Source: CAVSUB01 sp963816725
Lineage (GTDB): Bacteria > Acidobacteriota > Vicinamibacteria > Vicinamibacterales > 2-12-FULL-66-21
Direction of reading: 5' to 3'
Assembly (NCBI GenBank): GCA_963816725.1
Contig: CAWFMC010000007.1
Location: 310,001-374,000 of the forward strand
Length of the DNA stretch: 64,000 nt
In this document: piece after piece, positions 25,718-33,562 of the stretch
How the letters are laid out: each line of letters begins with the position of its first letter
Position numbering within the stretch: position 1 is the stretch's first letter
Notes under the pieces: model-generated
Told to the model about the DNA's origin: nothing
The model's database searches: none
Seen by the model: the letters and a program-made list of their open reading frames with translations, nothing else
Made by a program: the position numbers and the translations under genes

Positions 25718-26530
25718 CTATTTCTCGGTCGCCTGCCTGGCAATGTCGAGCACGTCGGCCGCGGGCAGGATCACCGGCAGCAGTCCCATCGCCTCGGACC
25801 CGCCCATCATCGAGAACATGCTCCCGCGTCCTGGATCGACCTGACGCAGGGTCAGGAGCCCGACCAGTTTGCCCGACGTGCTGAACGCTGGCGTGCCCAT
25901 GCTCGACGGGGCGCCGCCCAGCACGTAGAACGTCCGCGGCCGTTCGATGATTGCGCTGACGTCGGCCAGCGCGGCCGACGCCGCCCAGCCGCCGACCCGC
26001 CCGAGCCGCGACAACACCACGACTTGATCGAGCAGCGCCGGGGTGGCCGACTCCGCCAGCGCAATCGAAACGAGCGGGGCCGCCGGCTTGGTGGTCGGGC
26101 GGATGAACGCAAGATCCAGATCCTCGTCGCGGAGGACGATCTTGGCGGCCAGCTCGCGGCCGTCGGGCAGGCGCATCTTGAGCTCGCTCGGCTCGCTCGA
26201 GATCTCGACCTTGCTGTCATTGCCGCCGCTGCCCATGCTGGCCCCGACGATCTTGTTCATCATCGCGCCGGGGTTCAGGGAGCCGAGCGACATCACCGTG
26301 AGGCCCGAGGGATCGACCACCGTGCCGACCGCGTCGACCGAGTCGTCGGCGGAAGACATCTCACGCCCGCCCATCGCCATGCGCGTCTTGAGCACGACCC
26401 GGACGTTCACGACGGCGCCCTGCCATTTCTTGACCACGTCTCGGGCGGCGGCGCGCGCGTCCTGCGCGGCAATCTGCGGGGCGGTCATCACCACGGCCAC
26501 CGCCGCCAGGCTGGCGATCCACGATCTCAC
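25718..26530 (-). CDS. Exported HtrA-like protein lacking catalytic residues
   Basis: 270 residues from a GTG at 26530 preceded by AAGGAG at seven bases; a further-upstream ATG would overlap the previous gene. Signal peptide (WIASLAAVAVVMTAPQIAAQ). The trypsin-like double barrel is recognisable (VDAVGTVVDPSGLTVMSLGS, DEDLDLAFIRPT, LDQVVVLSRLG, GTPAFSTSGKLVGLLTLRQV). However, the His position reads VMSLG instead of TNxHV, and the nucleophile loop reads SSMGTPAF instead of GNSGGPL. Only the Asp-like strand is kept. Likely a non-proteolytic regulator or scaffold of the active HtrA encoded 17 bases upstream. Confidence 0.8.
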   Translation of the reverse strand: MRSWIASLAAVAVVMTAPQIAAQDARAAARDVVKKWQGAVVNVRVVLKTRMAMGGREMSSADDSVDAVGTVVDPSGLTVMSLGSLNPGAMMNKIVGASMGSGGNDSKVEISSEPSELKMRLPDGRELAAKIVLRDEDLDLAFIRPTTKPAAPLVSIALAESATPALLDQVVVLSRLGRVGGWAASAALADVSAIIERPRTFYVLGGAPSSMGTPAFSTSGKLVGLLTLRQVDPGRGSMFSMMGGSEAMGLLPVILPAADVLDIARQATEK

Positions 26531-26547
26531 GCGGGCTCCTTGTCTGA

Positions 26548-28608
26548 TCACTTCTTCCACGATCCCTGCAGCTCGACGAAGAACGTGCGGATGCCGCGCT
26601 TGACGCGGAACACCACCGACGCCGGTTTCGCCGCCGAGATCCGCGTCATCGCGTCCTGCACCTTCTCGACGTCGTCGACCGCCTGGCCGTCGATGGACAG
26701 CAGCAGGTCACCGACGGCGAGATGCGCGAGTGCCGCCCAGCCGCCTTCCCGCACCGCATCCACGAGCACGCCGTGCTGGTCCGGAGGCAGACCCTCTTCC
26801 AGGCGGTCGGCGGCCGCGAGATCGCGGACCCTGAACTCGAAGTTCGGATCCTCGTACTTCTTCATTTCGCGCGGCAGACGGGGCGACGTGGCGAGCGTGA
26901 CCTTCAGCTTCTGCGGCGTCTTCCCGCGCAGGACCGACAGCTCCACGCTCGCGCCGATCTTGTATTGCCGGATCCGGGTCGCAAACAGGTCTGCGTCCGA
27001 GGGCTGCGAGGCCTCGAGCGGGTCGCCGTCGACCGCGGTGATCACATCGCCCACCTTGAGGCCGCCGGTGGCGTCCCCGCTGCCCAGCACCTGCGTGACC
27101 CGGACACCCGTCGCCTCACCCAGGCCGAGCTTGTCGGACAGCTCCCGTGTCAGCACCTGCACGGAAACGGGAACCCAGGCCTTCCGGGCCTCGAGCCCGG
27201 GATCCTCGAGCCCGGCCTCCCCGACGTCGATGACGGTGAGCAGGCGCTGGCTCGATCGCTCGAACGCCACCAGCAGCGGCACGCTGTCCTGCTTGTCCTT
27301 CGTCGCGGCGGTCAGAATCTTCTCGAGCGCCTCGACCGAAGGGGTCGGCTTCCCGTCGACCTCGACGATGATGTCGTCGTCGCGGAGTGAGGGCTTGGCT
27401 TCGTCGGCCGGCCCGCCGGATCGCAGGCCGCGGACGCGGACACCCTCGCGGTCCTTCCGATTCAGTTCCTTGGCCGACCAGCTCGTGAGGTTGGATGCGG
27501 TGATCCCGGCGGCGGTCACCTCCGTGGTCGGCGCTTCGACGCTCTCACGCTCGATCGTCGTCACCGACAGCGTCTTCTCGACGCCGCCGCGCAGAACGGT
27601 CAGCTGCACGGGCTTGCCGATCGGCAGCCGCATGATCGCCTGGTTGAAGATCGGCACTTCCTCCGCGAAGCGGACCGTCACCGGTTGAGTCCCGAGCTTC
27701 AGAAGGATGTCGCCTGACTGGAGCCCCGCCTTGTCGGCCGGGGAGCCTTCGATCGTGCCGCCGATCAGCACGCCGCGCTGGTCCTTCGAGGACTGCAGCA
27801 GCGGCTGGACCTCGAGGCCGATCCAGCTCCGCTTGACGCGGCCGTCGCGAATGATCGCATCGGCCACTTCTTTCGCGAGGTCCGCGGGAATGGCGCCGGC
27901 CAGGCCGAGGCTGATCTCGTTGACGCCGATGATCTCGCCGCTCATGTTGACCAGCGGGCCGCCGGAGTTGCCGCCGAAGATCGGCGCGTCGTGGCCGATC
28001 CAGCGGACGATCGATCCGACGTCCTCGCCATCAAGCGTCATCCGGTTGAACGGCCAGAACATGCCCGGCAGGATCATCTCGGTGTTGCTGACGATCCCCA
28101 TCGTCACCGACTGGGACAGCGCCAGCGGGCTGCCGAGTGCGAGCACGCGCTCGCCGACCTTGAGCCTCGAGACGTCGCCGAAGTGGGCGGCAGGGAACGT
28201 GCGGGGAACGGGCGGCTTGAGCTTGAGGATGGCGATGTCGGACAGCGGGTCCGTTCCGACCAGCTCGGCCGGGATCTCTTCGCGCGAGGCCAGCGTGCAG
28301 TAAATCGCCCGCGTGCGCCCGGCGACGTGATGGTTCGTGAGGACGTGACCGTCAGCCGAGATGATCGTGCCGCTGCCGGCCGCCTCCCGCTTGATCTCGC
28401 GCCCGTCCTGATGGTCGACGCTGACGACGTGGATCCGCACCAGGCTGGGGGCGACCTTCGACAGCGCGTCGTCGATTGCCCCGGCTGGCGGGGCGGCCTG
28501 CGGAGCGGCCGCCGGCGCGGGATGTGGCGCAGCGCGTTGCTGGCCGGCCACACCGCCCGGCACCGTCAGGACCACGCACGTCAGCAGAAGAGATCGCCAG
28601 CGACCCAT
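26548..28608 (-). CDS. HtrA/DegP-type periplasmic serine protease with about four PDZ domains
   Basis: 686 residues. Signal peptide about 1-22, Pro/Ala-rich linker, trypsin-like domain about 45-255 with intact triad His94 (LTNHHVAG), Asp124 (DPLSDIAILKL) and Ser215 (FGGNSGGPLVN). PDZ modules follow at about 261-350 (GSPADKAGLQSGDILLKLG), 365-465 (DEAKPSLRDDDIIVEVDG), 480-575 (TGGLKVGDVITAVDGDPL) and 600-680 (GWAALAHLAVGDLLLSIDG). Typical DegP has two PDZ domains at about 450-480 residues, so this one is long. Envelope protein quality control; the first gene of a run with the dead paralogue and msrB. Confidence 0.93.
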   Translation of the reverse strand: MGRWRSLLLTCVVLTVPGGVAGQQRAAPHPAPAAAPQAAPPAGAIDDALSKVAPSLVRIHVVSVDHQDGREIKREAAGSGTIISADGHVLTNHHVAGRTRAIYCTLASREEIPAELVGTDPLSDIAILKLKPPVPRTFPAAHFGDVSRLKVGERVLALGSPLALSQSVTMGIVSNTEMILPGMFWPFNRMTLDGEDVGSIVRWIGHDAPIFGGNSGGPLVNMSGEIIGVNEISLGLAGAIPADLAKEVADAIIRDGRVKRSWIGLEVQPLLQSSKDQRGVLIGGTIEGSPADKAGLQSGDILLKLGTQPVTVRFAEEVPIFNQAIMRLPIGKPVQLTVLRGGVEKTLSVTTIERESVEAPTTEVTAAGITASNLTSWSAKELNRKDREGVRVRGLRSGGPADEAKPSLRDDDIIVEVDGKPTPSVEALEKILTAATKDKQDSVPLLVAFERSSQRLLTVIDVGEAGLEDPGLEARKAWVPVSVQVLTRELSDKLGLGEATGVRVTQVLGSGDATGGLKVGDVITAVDGDPLEASQPSDADLFATRIRQYKIGASVELSVLRGKTPQKLKVTLATSPRLPREMKKYEDPNFEFRVRDLAAADRLEEGLPPDQHGVLVDAVREGGWAALAHLAVGDLLLSIDGQAVDDVEKVQDAMTRISAAKPASVVFRVKRGIRTFFVELQGSWKK

Positions 28609-28646
28609 CCGCCGATCTTAGCGTAGATACTCCAAACGCCCCGGCG

Positions 28647-29627
28647 TCACTCGAATCCGGCGACCGGGTGCGGCACGTACGGCTGCTCGAGCGACGCGAT
28701 CTCCTCCTTCGACAGGGCCACTGCGAGCGCGGCCACCGCATCTTCCAGCTGAGCGAGCTTCGAGGCGCCCACGATCGGCGCCGCCACGATCGGCTTGTGG
28801 AGGAGCCAGGCGAGAGCGATCTGGGCGCGCGGCAGCCCACGCCGCGCGGCGAGCGCCGACACTGCGTCGATCACCTGCCGATCCGACGATTCCTGGGCGT
28901 CGTACAGCGACTTGCCGTAGGCGTCAGTGCGGACCCGTACCGTCGTCTCGCCGGCGTCGCGGGTCAGCCGGCCGCGGGCGAGCGGGCTCCACGGAATGAC
29001 GCCGATGTTCTCGGCGGCACAGAGCGGCAGCATCTCGCGCTCTTCCTCGCGGTACAGCAGGTTGTAGTGGTTCTGCATCGTCGCAAACGGGGTCCAGCCA
29101 CGGCCGCGGGCCACGTAGAGAGATTTGCTGAACTGCCAGGCGAACATCGACGACGCGCCGATGTAGCGGACCTTTCCGGACTTGACCAGGTCGTGCAGCG
29201 CCTCGAGCGTCTCTTCGATCGGCGTTCCGTAGTCCCAGCGATGGATCTGATACAGGTCGACGTAGTCCGTCCCGAGGCGCCGCAGGCTGGCATCGAGCGC
29301 GGCGAAGATCGCTTTGCGCGACAGACCGCCAACATTCGGCGCCTGCCGCATCGGGTAGAACACCTTCGTTGCCAGCACGATCTCGTCGCGGCGGCCGAAG
29401 TCGGCCAGGGCGCGGCCGACGATCTCCTCGCTGGTACCGTCGGAATAGGCGTTTGCTGTATCGAAGAAATTGATCCCGAGGTCGAGCGCGCGCTTGATGA
29501 TCGGACGGCTGGCGTCGTCGTCCAGCGTCCACTGATGCATGCCGCGGTCGGGCACGCCGAAAGTCATGCAGCCGAGGCAGAGGCGCGAGACATCGAGCCC
29601 GGTGCGTCCGAGTTTCACGTAGTCCAT
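28647..29627 (-). CDS. Aldo/keto reductase
   Basis: 326 residues, soluble NADPH-dependent oxidoreductase of the AKR YajO/Tas-like branch. Landmarks: MDYVKLGRTGLDVSRLCLGC, FFDTANAYSDGTSEEIVGRA (catalytic Asp and Tyr), VLATKVFYP (Lys), DLYQIHRWDY (His), GASSMFAWQF, VIPWSPLARGRLTRD and cofactor-site IVGASKLAQLEDAV. The substrate is unknown. Monocistronic in appearance, 38 bases upstream of the HtrA start, with array R7 on its upstream side. Confidence 0.95.
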   Translation of the reverse strand: MDYVKLGRTGLDVSRLCLGCMTFGVPDRGMHQWTLDDDASRPIIKRALDLGINFFDTANAYSDGTSEEIVGRALADFGRRDEIVLATKVFYPMRQAPNVGGLSRKAIFAALDASLRRLGTDYVDLYQIHRWDYGTPIEETLEALHDLVKSGKVRYIGASSMFAWQFSKSLYVARGRGWTPFATMQNHYNLLYREEEREMLPLCAAENIGVIPWSPLARGRLTRDAGETTVRVRTDAYGKSLYDAQESSDRQVIDAVSALAARRGLPRAQIALAWLLHKPIVAAPIVGASKLAQLEDAVAALAVALSKEEIASLEQPYVPHPVAGFE

Positions 29628-29638
29628 CGGGAGATGGT

Positions 29639-29760
29639 AGCTCGCGGGCTCGGGCGTCGCGCTCGCGGGCTCGGGCGTAGCGCCCGCGGGCTACAGGCTT
29701 CAGGCTAAAGGCTCGTCAAGAGCACGCCGGGTCCCGGATCCCGGGTCCCCGGTGCCGGGT
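29639..29760. repeat. Word-repeat array R7 (GGGCTCGGGCG, CAGGCT, GGGTCCC words)
   Basis: It lies between the aldo/keto reductase and the FN3 gene, both leftward. It contains GCTCGCGGGCTCGGGCG twice in tandem with a third partial unit ending GCGCCCGCGGGC, then GGGCTACAGGCTTCAGGCTA (words shared with R5), then a palindromic tail of CGGGTCCCGGATCCCGGGTC type (shared with R9). It therefore looks like a composite of word families found in other arrays. Confidence 0.65.
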
Positions 29761-29764
29761 CTAT

Positions 29765-31144
29765 CTACCGTGCAACCACAGTCGTGGACGTGCCGTTCCA
29801 AATCCCGTTGGCCTTCGTCCAGATCGTGACGTAGAGCGACCGGCCGGCCGGCAGGAGCGCGGCCTCGAAGCTGGTGGTCTGGATCTCGCCGGATGTCAGC
29901 ACGTCGCGCGCGCCAGGCTCGGTGCCGACGGTCAGCAGGTAGGCTTCGGCGTTGCTGATGCTGGTCCAGGTGAAGACGTGATTCGCCGACGCGACGCTGG
30001 CGTCTGGCGACCCGAGCAGGGCCGCGCCCGCCAGTGACAACGTCACGGCGCGCTCCGACCATTCCCCCGCAAAGCTGGTCGCGATGCGCGCGTACACCGG
30101 CTCACCCGCGGGCAACGCCGGCGTGGCGACGGTGCTCTGGAGCGTCTCACCCGAGTCGAACAGGTCATCGGCGTCCGGCGTCGTCCCGAGACGCACGCGA
30201 TAACCATCCGCGCCGAGAATCGAGGTCCAGGCGAGGCCGCCACCGAGATCCGACCCGTCGACGGCCATTGGCCGGGTGAAGCGCGCCGACGTCGAGGTGG
30301 TGAACCTGACGGCATCAGTGGTCCAGACGCCGGCGAGCTTCGTCGCCAGCGTGGCGTGCAGCGTCTGGCCCGGGCGGATGTCCTGCAGCGCGAACGAGGT
30401 GGCATCCGTCTCGCCGCTATCACCGAGATCGCTGCCGCCCGGGGTCGTCCCGACCAGCAGCCGGTACGCCTGAGCGCCGGTCACCGCACTCCATACGAAG
30501 CGCTCGCTGGCGCTGATGTCCGAGGCGCCCTCGAACGGATACACCATGCGCGCGGTCGGCGCCGACTCGAACGACAGGTCGGTCGACGACCAGCGCTCAC
30601 CGACTCGAGTCCGGACGCGCGCGAAGAGGCGCGCGCCGGGCGGCAGCGCATCGGCGACCCACCACGTGCGCTTCGTCTCGCCGCTGTCGACCACGTCGCG
30701 GCCACCGGGCCGGGTCCCGATCGAGAAGACATACGCGTCGGCGTTGGCTACCTGCTCCCACGCAAAGACCTGTGCCGAAGTCACGTTCGTGGCGTCGCGA
30801 TCCGGGGTCAGCAAACGGGAGGCGACACCGCGCGAGGCGCCGATGACGACCGCCGGCAGCTCCGATGCCGGAGCGCTGGTCGAGCCATCGGCAGCGTAGG
30901 CCTGCACGGTGAAGTAGTAGGTCTGGCCGACGACGAGATCCTCGGCCTTGAAGGTCGTGGCCTTGCCGACATTCACCTGCGCGGCGTACTCGCCCGGCCT
31001 GGTGCCGTATCTGACGATGTAACCGGCGACGTCGGCGTCGGTGGCCGGATTCCAGGCGATCGTGACGGCGGCGGCGAACACCGGCTGGGCGGCGATCGTG
31101 AGCAGCAGCGCGGCGGCCGCAGTGAGGAGGTTACGCACTTTCAT
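29765..31144 (-). CDS. Secreted fibronectin type III-like protein with four internal repeats
   Basis: 459 residues from the ATG at 31144 (a GTG three codons upstream is possible). Signal peptide LLTAAAALLLTIAAQPVFAA. First domain is FN3 (about 28-115, AVTIAWNPATDADVAGYIVR, GQTYYFTVQAYAADGSTS). Then four tandem units of roughly 85 residues share AxAYxLxVGTxPGxxDxxDSGE: ADAYVFSIGTRPGGRDVVDS, AQAYRLLVGTTPGGSDLGDS, ADGYRVRLGTTPDADDLFDS, AEAYLLTVGTEPGARDVLTS. Each ends in a GxxLYAxxxTxxxGxW strand. No enzymatic domain is seen. Likely a surface or secreted β-sandwich binding protein. Confidence 0.85.
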   Translation of the reverse strand: MKVRNLLTAAAALLLTIAAQPVFAAAVTIAWNPATDADVAGYIVRYGTRPGEYAAQVNVGKATTFKAEDLVVGQTYYFTVQAYAADGSTSAPASELPAVVIGASRGVASRLLTPDRDATNVTSAQVFAWEQVANADAYVFSIGTRPGGRDVVDSGETKRTWWVADALPPGARLFARVRTRVGERWSSTDLSFESAPTARMVYPFEGASDISASERFVWSAVTGAQAYRLLVGTTPGGSDLGDSGETDATSFALQDIRPGQTLHATLATKLAGVWTTDAVRFTTSTSARFTRPMAVDGSDLGGGLAWTSILGADGYRVRLGTTPDADDLFDSGETLQSTVATPALPAGEPVYARIATSFAGEWSERAVTLSLAGAALLGSPDASVASANHVFTWTSISNAEAYLLTVGTEPGARDVLTSGEIQTTSFEAALLPAGRSLYVTIWTKANGIWNGTSTTVVAR

Positions 31145-31430
31145 GGCTTGCACCCGTGGAACATGTCGGAAAGAAGTCGCTCGATCCGGGATGCCGACAT
31201 GAGGGCAAGGCTGGTGCCGGTTCGCACGTGGCCTAGGAACGCGGCGAAATGCTGAGTAAAACTGCCGAAGGGTGCTGTACGGCGAGGATCAGACGCGCGG
31301 CAGCGCGGGAGGACGGGAGACGATCTGGTGAGCCGGAAACAAGATCGTAACCATGTGACGGGCGCGGCAGGAGGGCCGCGCCGGACGATGTTTCAGATCT
31401 GCATCACCAGCACGCTGGCGACCCGAATCG

Positions 31431-31661
31431 TCAGTGCGATCGAGGCCGGGCGGAGGGAGTGTGCGGTGCGGCGGACGTCGTGTTCTTCGCGCGCGCGGCG
31501 AAGGCGAGCATCAACCCGCCGAAGAGGAGCATCACGAGACCCCACCACAGGTTGACGTTGACGCCCAGCACCAGGCGGCCGGCGAACAGCCCGTCGGCGG
31601 CCAGGATCAGTCCGAACAGCGTGAAGAGCGCACCGATGGGGAGGCGGAGATCGAAGCTCAT
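31431..31661 (-). CDS. Small membrane protein accompanying the sodium symporter
   Basis: 76 residues with two predicted membrane helices (LPIGALFTLFGLILAADGLF and LWWGLVMLLFGGLMLAFAAR) and a hydrophilic, Ser/Pro/Arg-rich tail. It begins with ATG one base after the symporter's stop codon, so it is translated from the same mRNA. Short two-helix proteins next to SSS-type transporters are common; an accessory or stabilising role is inferred. The gap to the FN3 gene (31145-31430) shows no other gene. Confidence 0.8.
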   Translation of the reverse strand: MSFDLRLPIGALFTLFGLILAADGLFAGRLVLGVNVNLWWGLVMLLFGGLMLAFAARAKNTTSAAPHTPSARPRSH

Positions 31662-31662
31662 A

Positions 31663-33333
31663 TCACCAGAAGATGACGTTCACGGCTGCCGTGAGCAGCA
31701 GCACGCAGAGCGCGAGCGGCGCGGGCCGCTGATACCACGCGAGCCCCGTCTCGGACGGGTGCGGCGTGAGACCGTAGACCAGACCAGCGAGTTGCCCCTC
31801 GGGCTTCGGCGCGGTCACGAGGCTGACGACGAGCGTCACGCCGAAGCAGACCGTCCAGGCCCAGATCGCGCCCCAGAAGTTCTGGGCCATGTCGGAGGCG
31901 TAGTCGTGCACCAGCGCGAGCTTCGGAATCAGCGAGCCGCCCCCGGTGACCGCGGTCACCTCATAGTGCATCGTCGCCGCAAGCGTGCCGGCGACCAGCC
32001 CCCAGAACGCTCCGTGCCCCGTCGTCCGGCGCCAGAACATGCCGAGCAGGAACGTCGCGAAGAGCGGCGCGTTCACGAAGCTGAAGATCAGCTGCAGCAT
32101 GTCCATGATGTTGTTGAAGCGCATCGCCAGATACGCGGCGGCGACGCTCAACAACGTGCCGACCACCGTCGTCGCGCGGCCGACGCTCAGGTAGTGCGCG
32201 TCGCTCTGGCCCGGCTTCAGGTAGGACTGATACAGGTCGTAGGTCCAGACGGTATTGAAAGCGGTGACGTTGCCAGCCATTCCGGACATGAAGCTGGCCA
32301 TCAGCGCGGTCAGTCCGAGCCCCAGCATGCCTTCCGGATAGTAGCGCGCCATCATCATCGGCAACGCCATGTTGTAGTCGTAACCGCCGCTCGCCGTCAG
32401 CGGCAGGACCGGCGCCGTGCCGTTCACGGGATGCAGGGTCAGCCCGAGAGCGATGATGCCGGGGACGATGACCAGGAAGGGGAAGATCATCTTCGGCACG
32501 GCCGCGATCACCGGCGTCTTGCGCGCGGCGTTCATCGAGTCGGCGGCCATGGCGCGCTGGACGACGAGGAAGTCCGTGCACCAGTAGCCGAACGACAGCA
32601 CGAAGCCGAGCCCCATCACCAGGCCGAACCACTCGACGCCCATCGGGTTGTCCGCGGGTGAGCCGAGATTGGTCCACGAGTGCGCGAAGGTTTCGGGGAT
32701 CTTCGCCTTCAGGCCTTCCCATCCGCCGACCTCGCGCAAGCCCAGATAGACCAGCGGCGCGAAGCCGAAGACGATCATGAAGAACTGGAGCACCTCGTTG
32801 TAGATGGCGCTGGCGAGGCCGCCCAGCGAAATGTAGACCAGGACCACGACCGCCGAGATGAGGATGCTCGCGTGAATGTTCCAGCCGAGCAGGAGCGACA
32901 GCAGCGCCCCCATCGCGTACATGCTGATCCCCGACGAGAACACGGTCATGACCGCGAAGGTCAGGGCGTTGAAGGCGCGGGTCTTCTCGTCGAAGCGGAG
33001 CTTGAGATATTCGGGGACGCTGCGGGCCTTGGAGCCGTAATAGAACGGCATCATGAAGACGCCGACGAAGAGCATCGCCGGAATCGCCCCCACCCAGTAG
33101 AAGTGGCTGGTCATGATCCCGTACTTGGCGCCGCTCGCGGCCATGCCGATCATCTCCTGCGCGCCAAGGTTGGCGGACAGGAAGGCCAGGCCGGCGACCC
33201 AGGCCGGGATGGCGCGGCCAGCCAGCAGGAAATCGCCGCTGCCCGAGATGCGGCGGCGCACGGCGAACCCGATGCCGAGGACGAAGACGCCGTACAAGGC
33301 GATCAGCAGCAGGTCAATCGCAGAGACATGCAT
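31663..33333 (-). CDS. Sodium/sugar-type symporter (SSS family, SGLT-like)
   Basis: 556 residues, about 14 membrane helices. SSS core: DLLLIALYGVFVLGIGFAVR, DFLLAGRAIPAWVAGLAFLS, ANLGAQEMIGMAASGAKYGI (sodium site), YGSKARSVPEYLKLRFDEKT and YWCTDFLVVQRAMAADSMNA. The last of these is the SGLT-like Y-W-x-T-D-Q-V-I region with F in place of Q. It probably takes up a sugar or polyol with sodium. Upstream it diverges from the phosphoesterase gene; downstream it is coupled to the 76-residue membrane protein. Confidence 0.92.
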   Translation of the reverse strand: MHVSAIDLLLIALYGVFVLGIGFAVRRRISGSGDFLLAGRAIPAWVAGLAFLSANLGAQEMIGMAASGAKYGIMTSHFYWVGAIPAMLFVGVFMMPFYYGSKARSVPEYLKLRFDEKTRAFNALTFAVMTVFSSGISMYAMGALLSLLLGWNIHASILISAVVVLVYISLGGLASAIYNEVLQFFMIVFGFAPLVYLGLREVGGWEGLKAKIPETFAHSWTNLGSPADNPMGVEWFGLVMGLGFVLSFGYWCTDFLVVQRAMAADSMNAARKTPVIAAVPKMIFPFLVIVPGIIALGLTLHPVNGTAPVLPLTASGGYDYNMALPMMMARYYPEGMLGLGLTALMASFMSGMAGNVTAFNTVWTYDLYQSYLKPGQSDAHYLSVGRATTVVGTLLSVAAAYLAMRFNNIMDMLQLIFSFVNAPLFATFLLGMFWRRTTGHGAFWGLVAGTLAATMHYEVTAVTGGGSLIPKLALVHDYASDMAQNFWGAIWAWTVCFGVTLVVSLVTAPKPEGQLAGLVYGLTPHPSETGLAWYQRPAPLALCVLLLTAAVNVIFW

Positions 33334-33467
33334 TCAACGGCACCACGGATTGTGAGCGGAATCGCCAGCGGAGTGTAGCAGATCGGCCGGGCCGTCCGTC
33401 TCGTGAGTGCCGCCCGGCTGTTCGATCCCGAGGCGACGGGCGTTTCTAGTCCTGCGCGCCCGCGATC

Positions 33468-33487
33468 CGTCCATCCATACATGGACG
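33468..33487. promoter_or_regulatory. Small palindrome in the divergent promoter region
   Basis: CGTCCAT and ATGGACG form a perfect 7-base dyad around the 6-base spacer CCATAC, between the divergent symporter and phosphoesterase genes and 75 bases before the phosphoesterase start. It may be an operator or a leader hairpin; nothing in the neighbourhood names a regulator. Confidence 0.35.
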
Positions 33488-33562
33488 ATCGGCGTGCGCC
33501 GCGCCATACTGCGACGGAACGGGCGCCGACACGCCGCCGACGCCACACACGGAGGGCACTGC

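Noticed and set aside
31154..31300. Possible cyclic-di-GMP (GEMM) riboswitch before the FN3 gene
   Set aside because: Fragments such as CCGGGATGCCG are suggestive, but the conserved core order and the GNRA-receptor pair could not be laid out on either strand.
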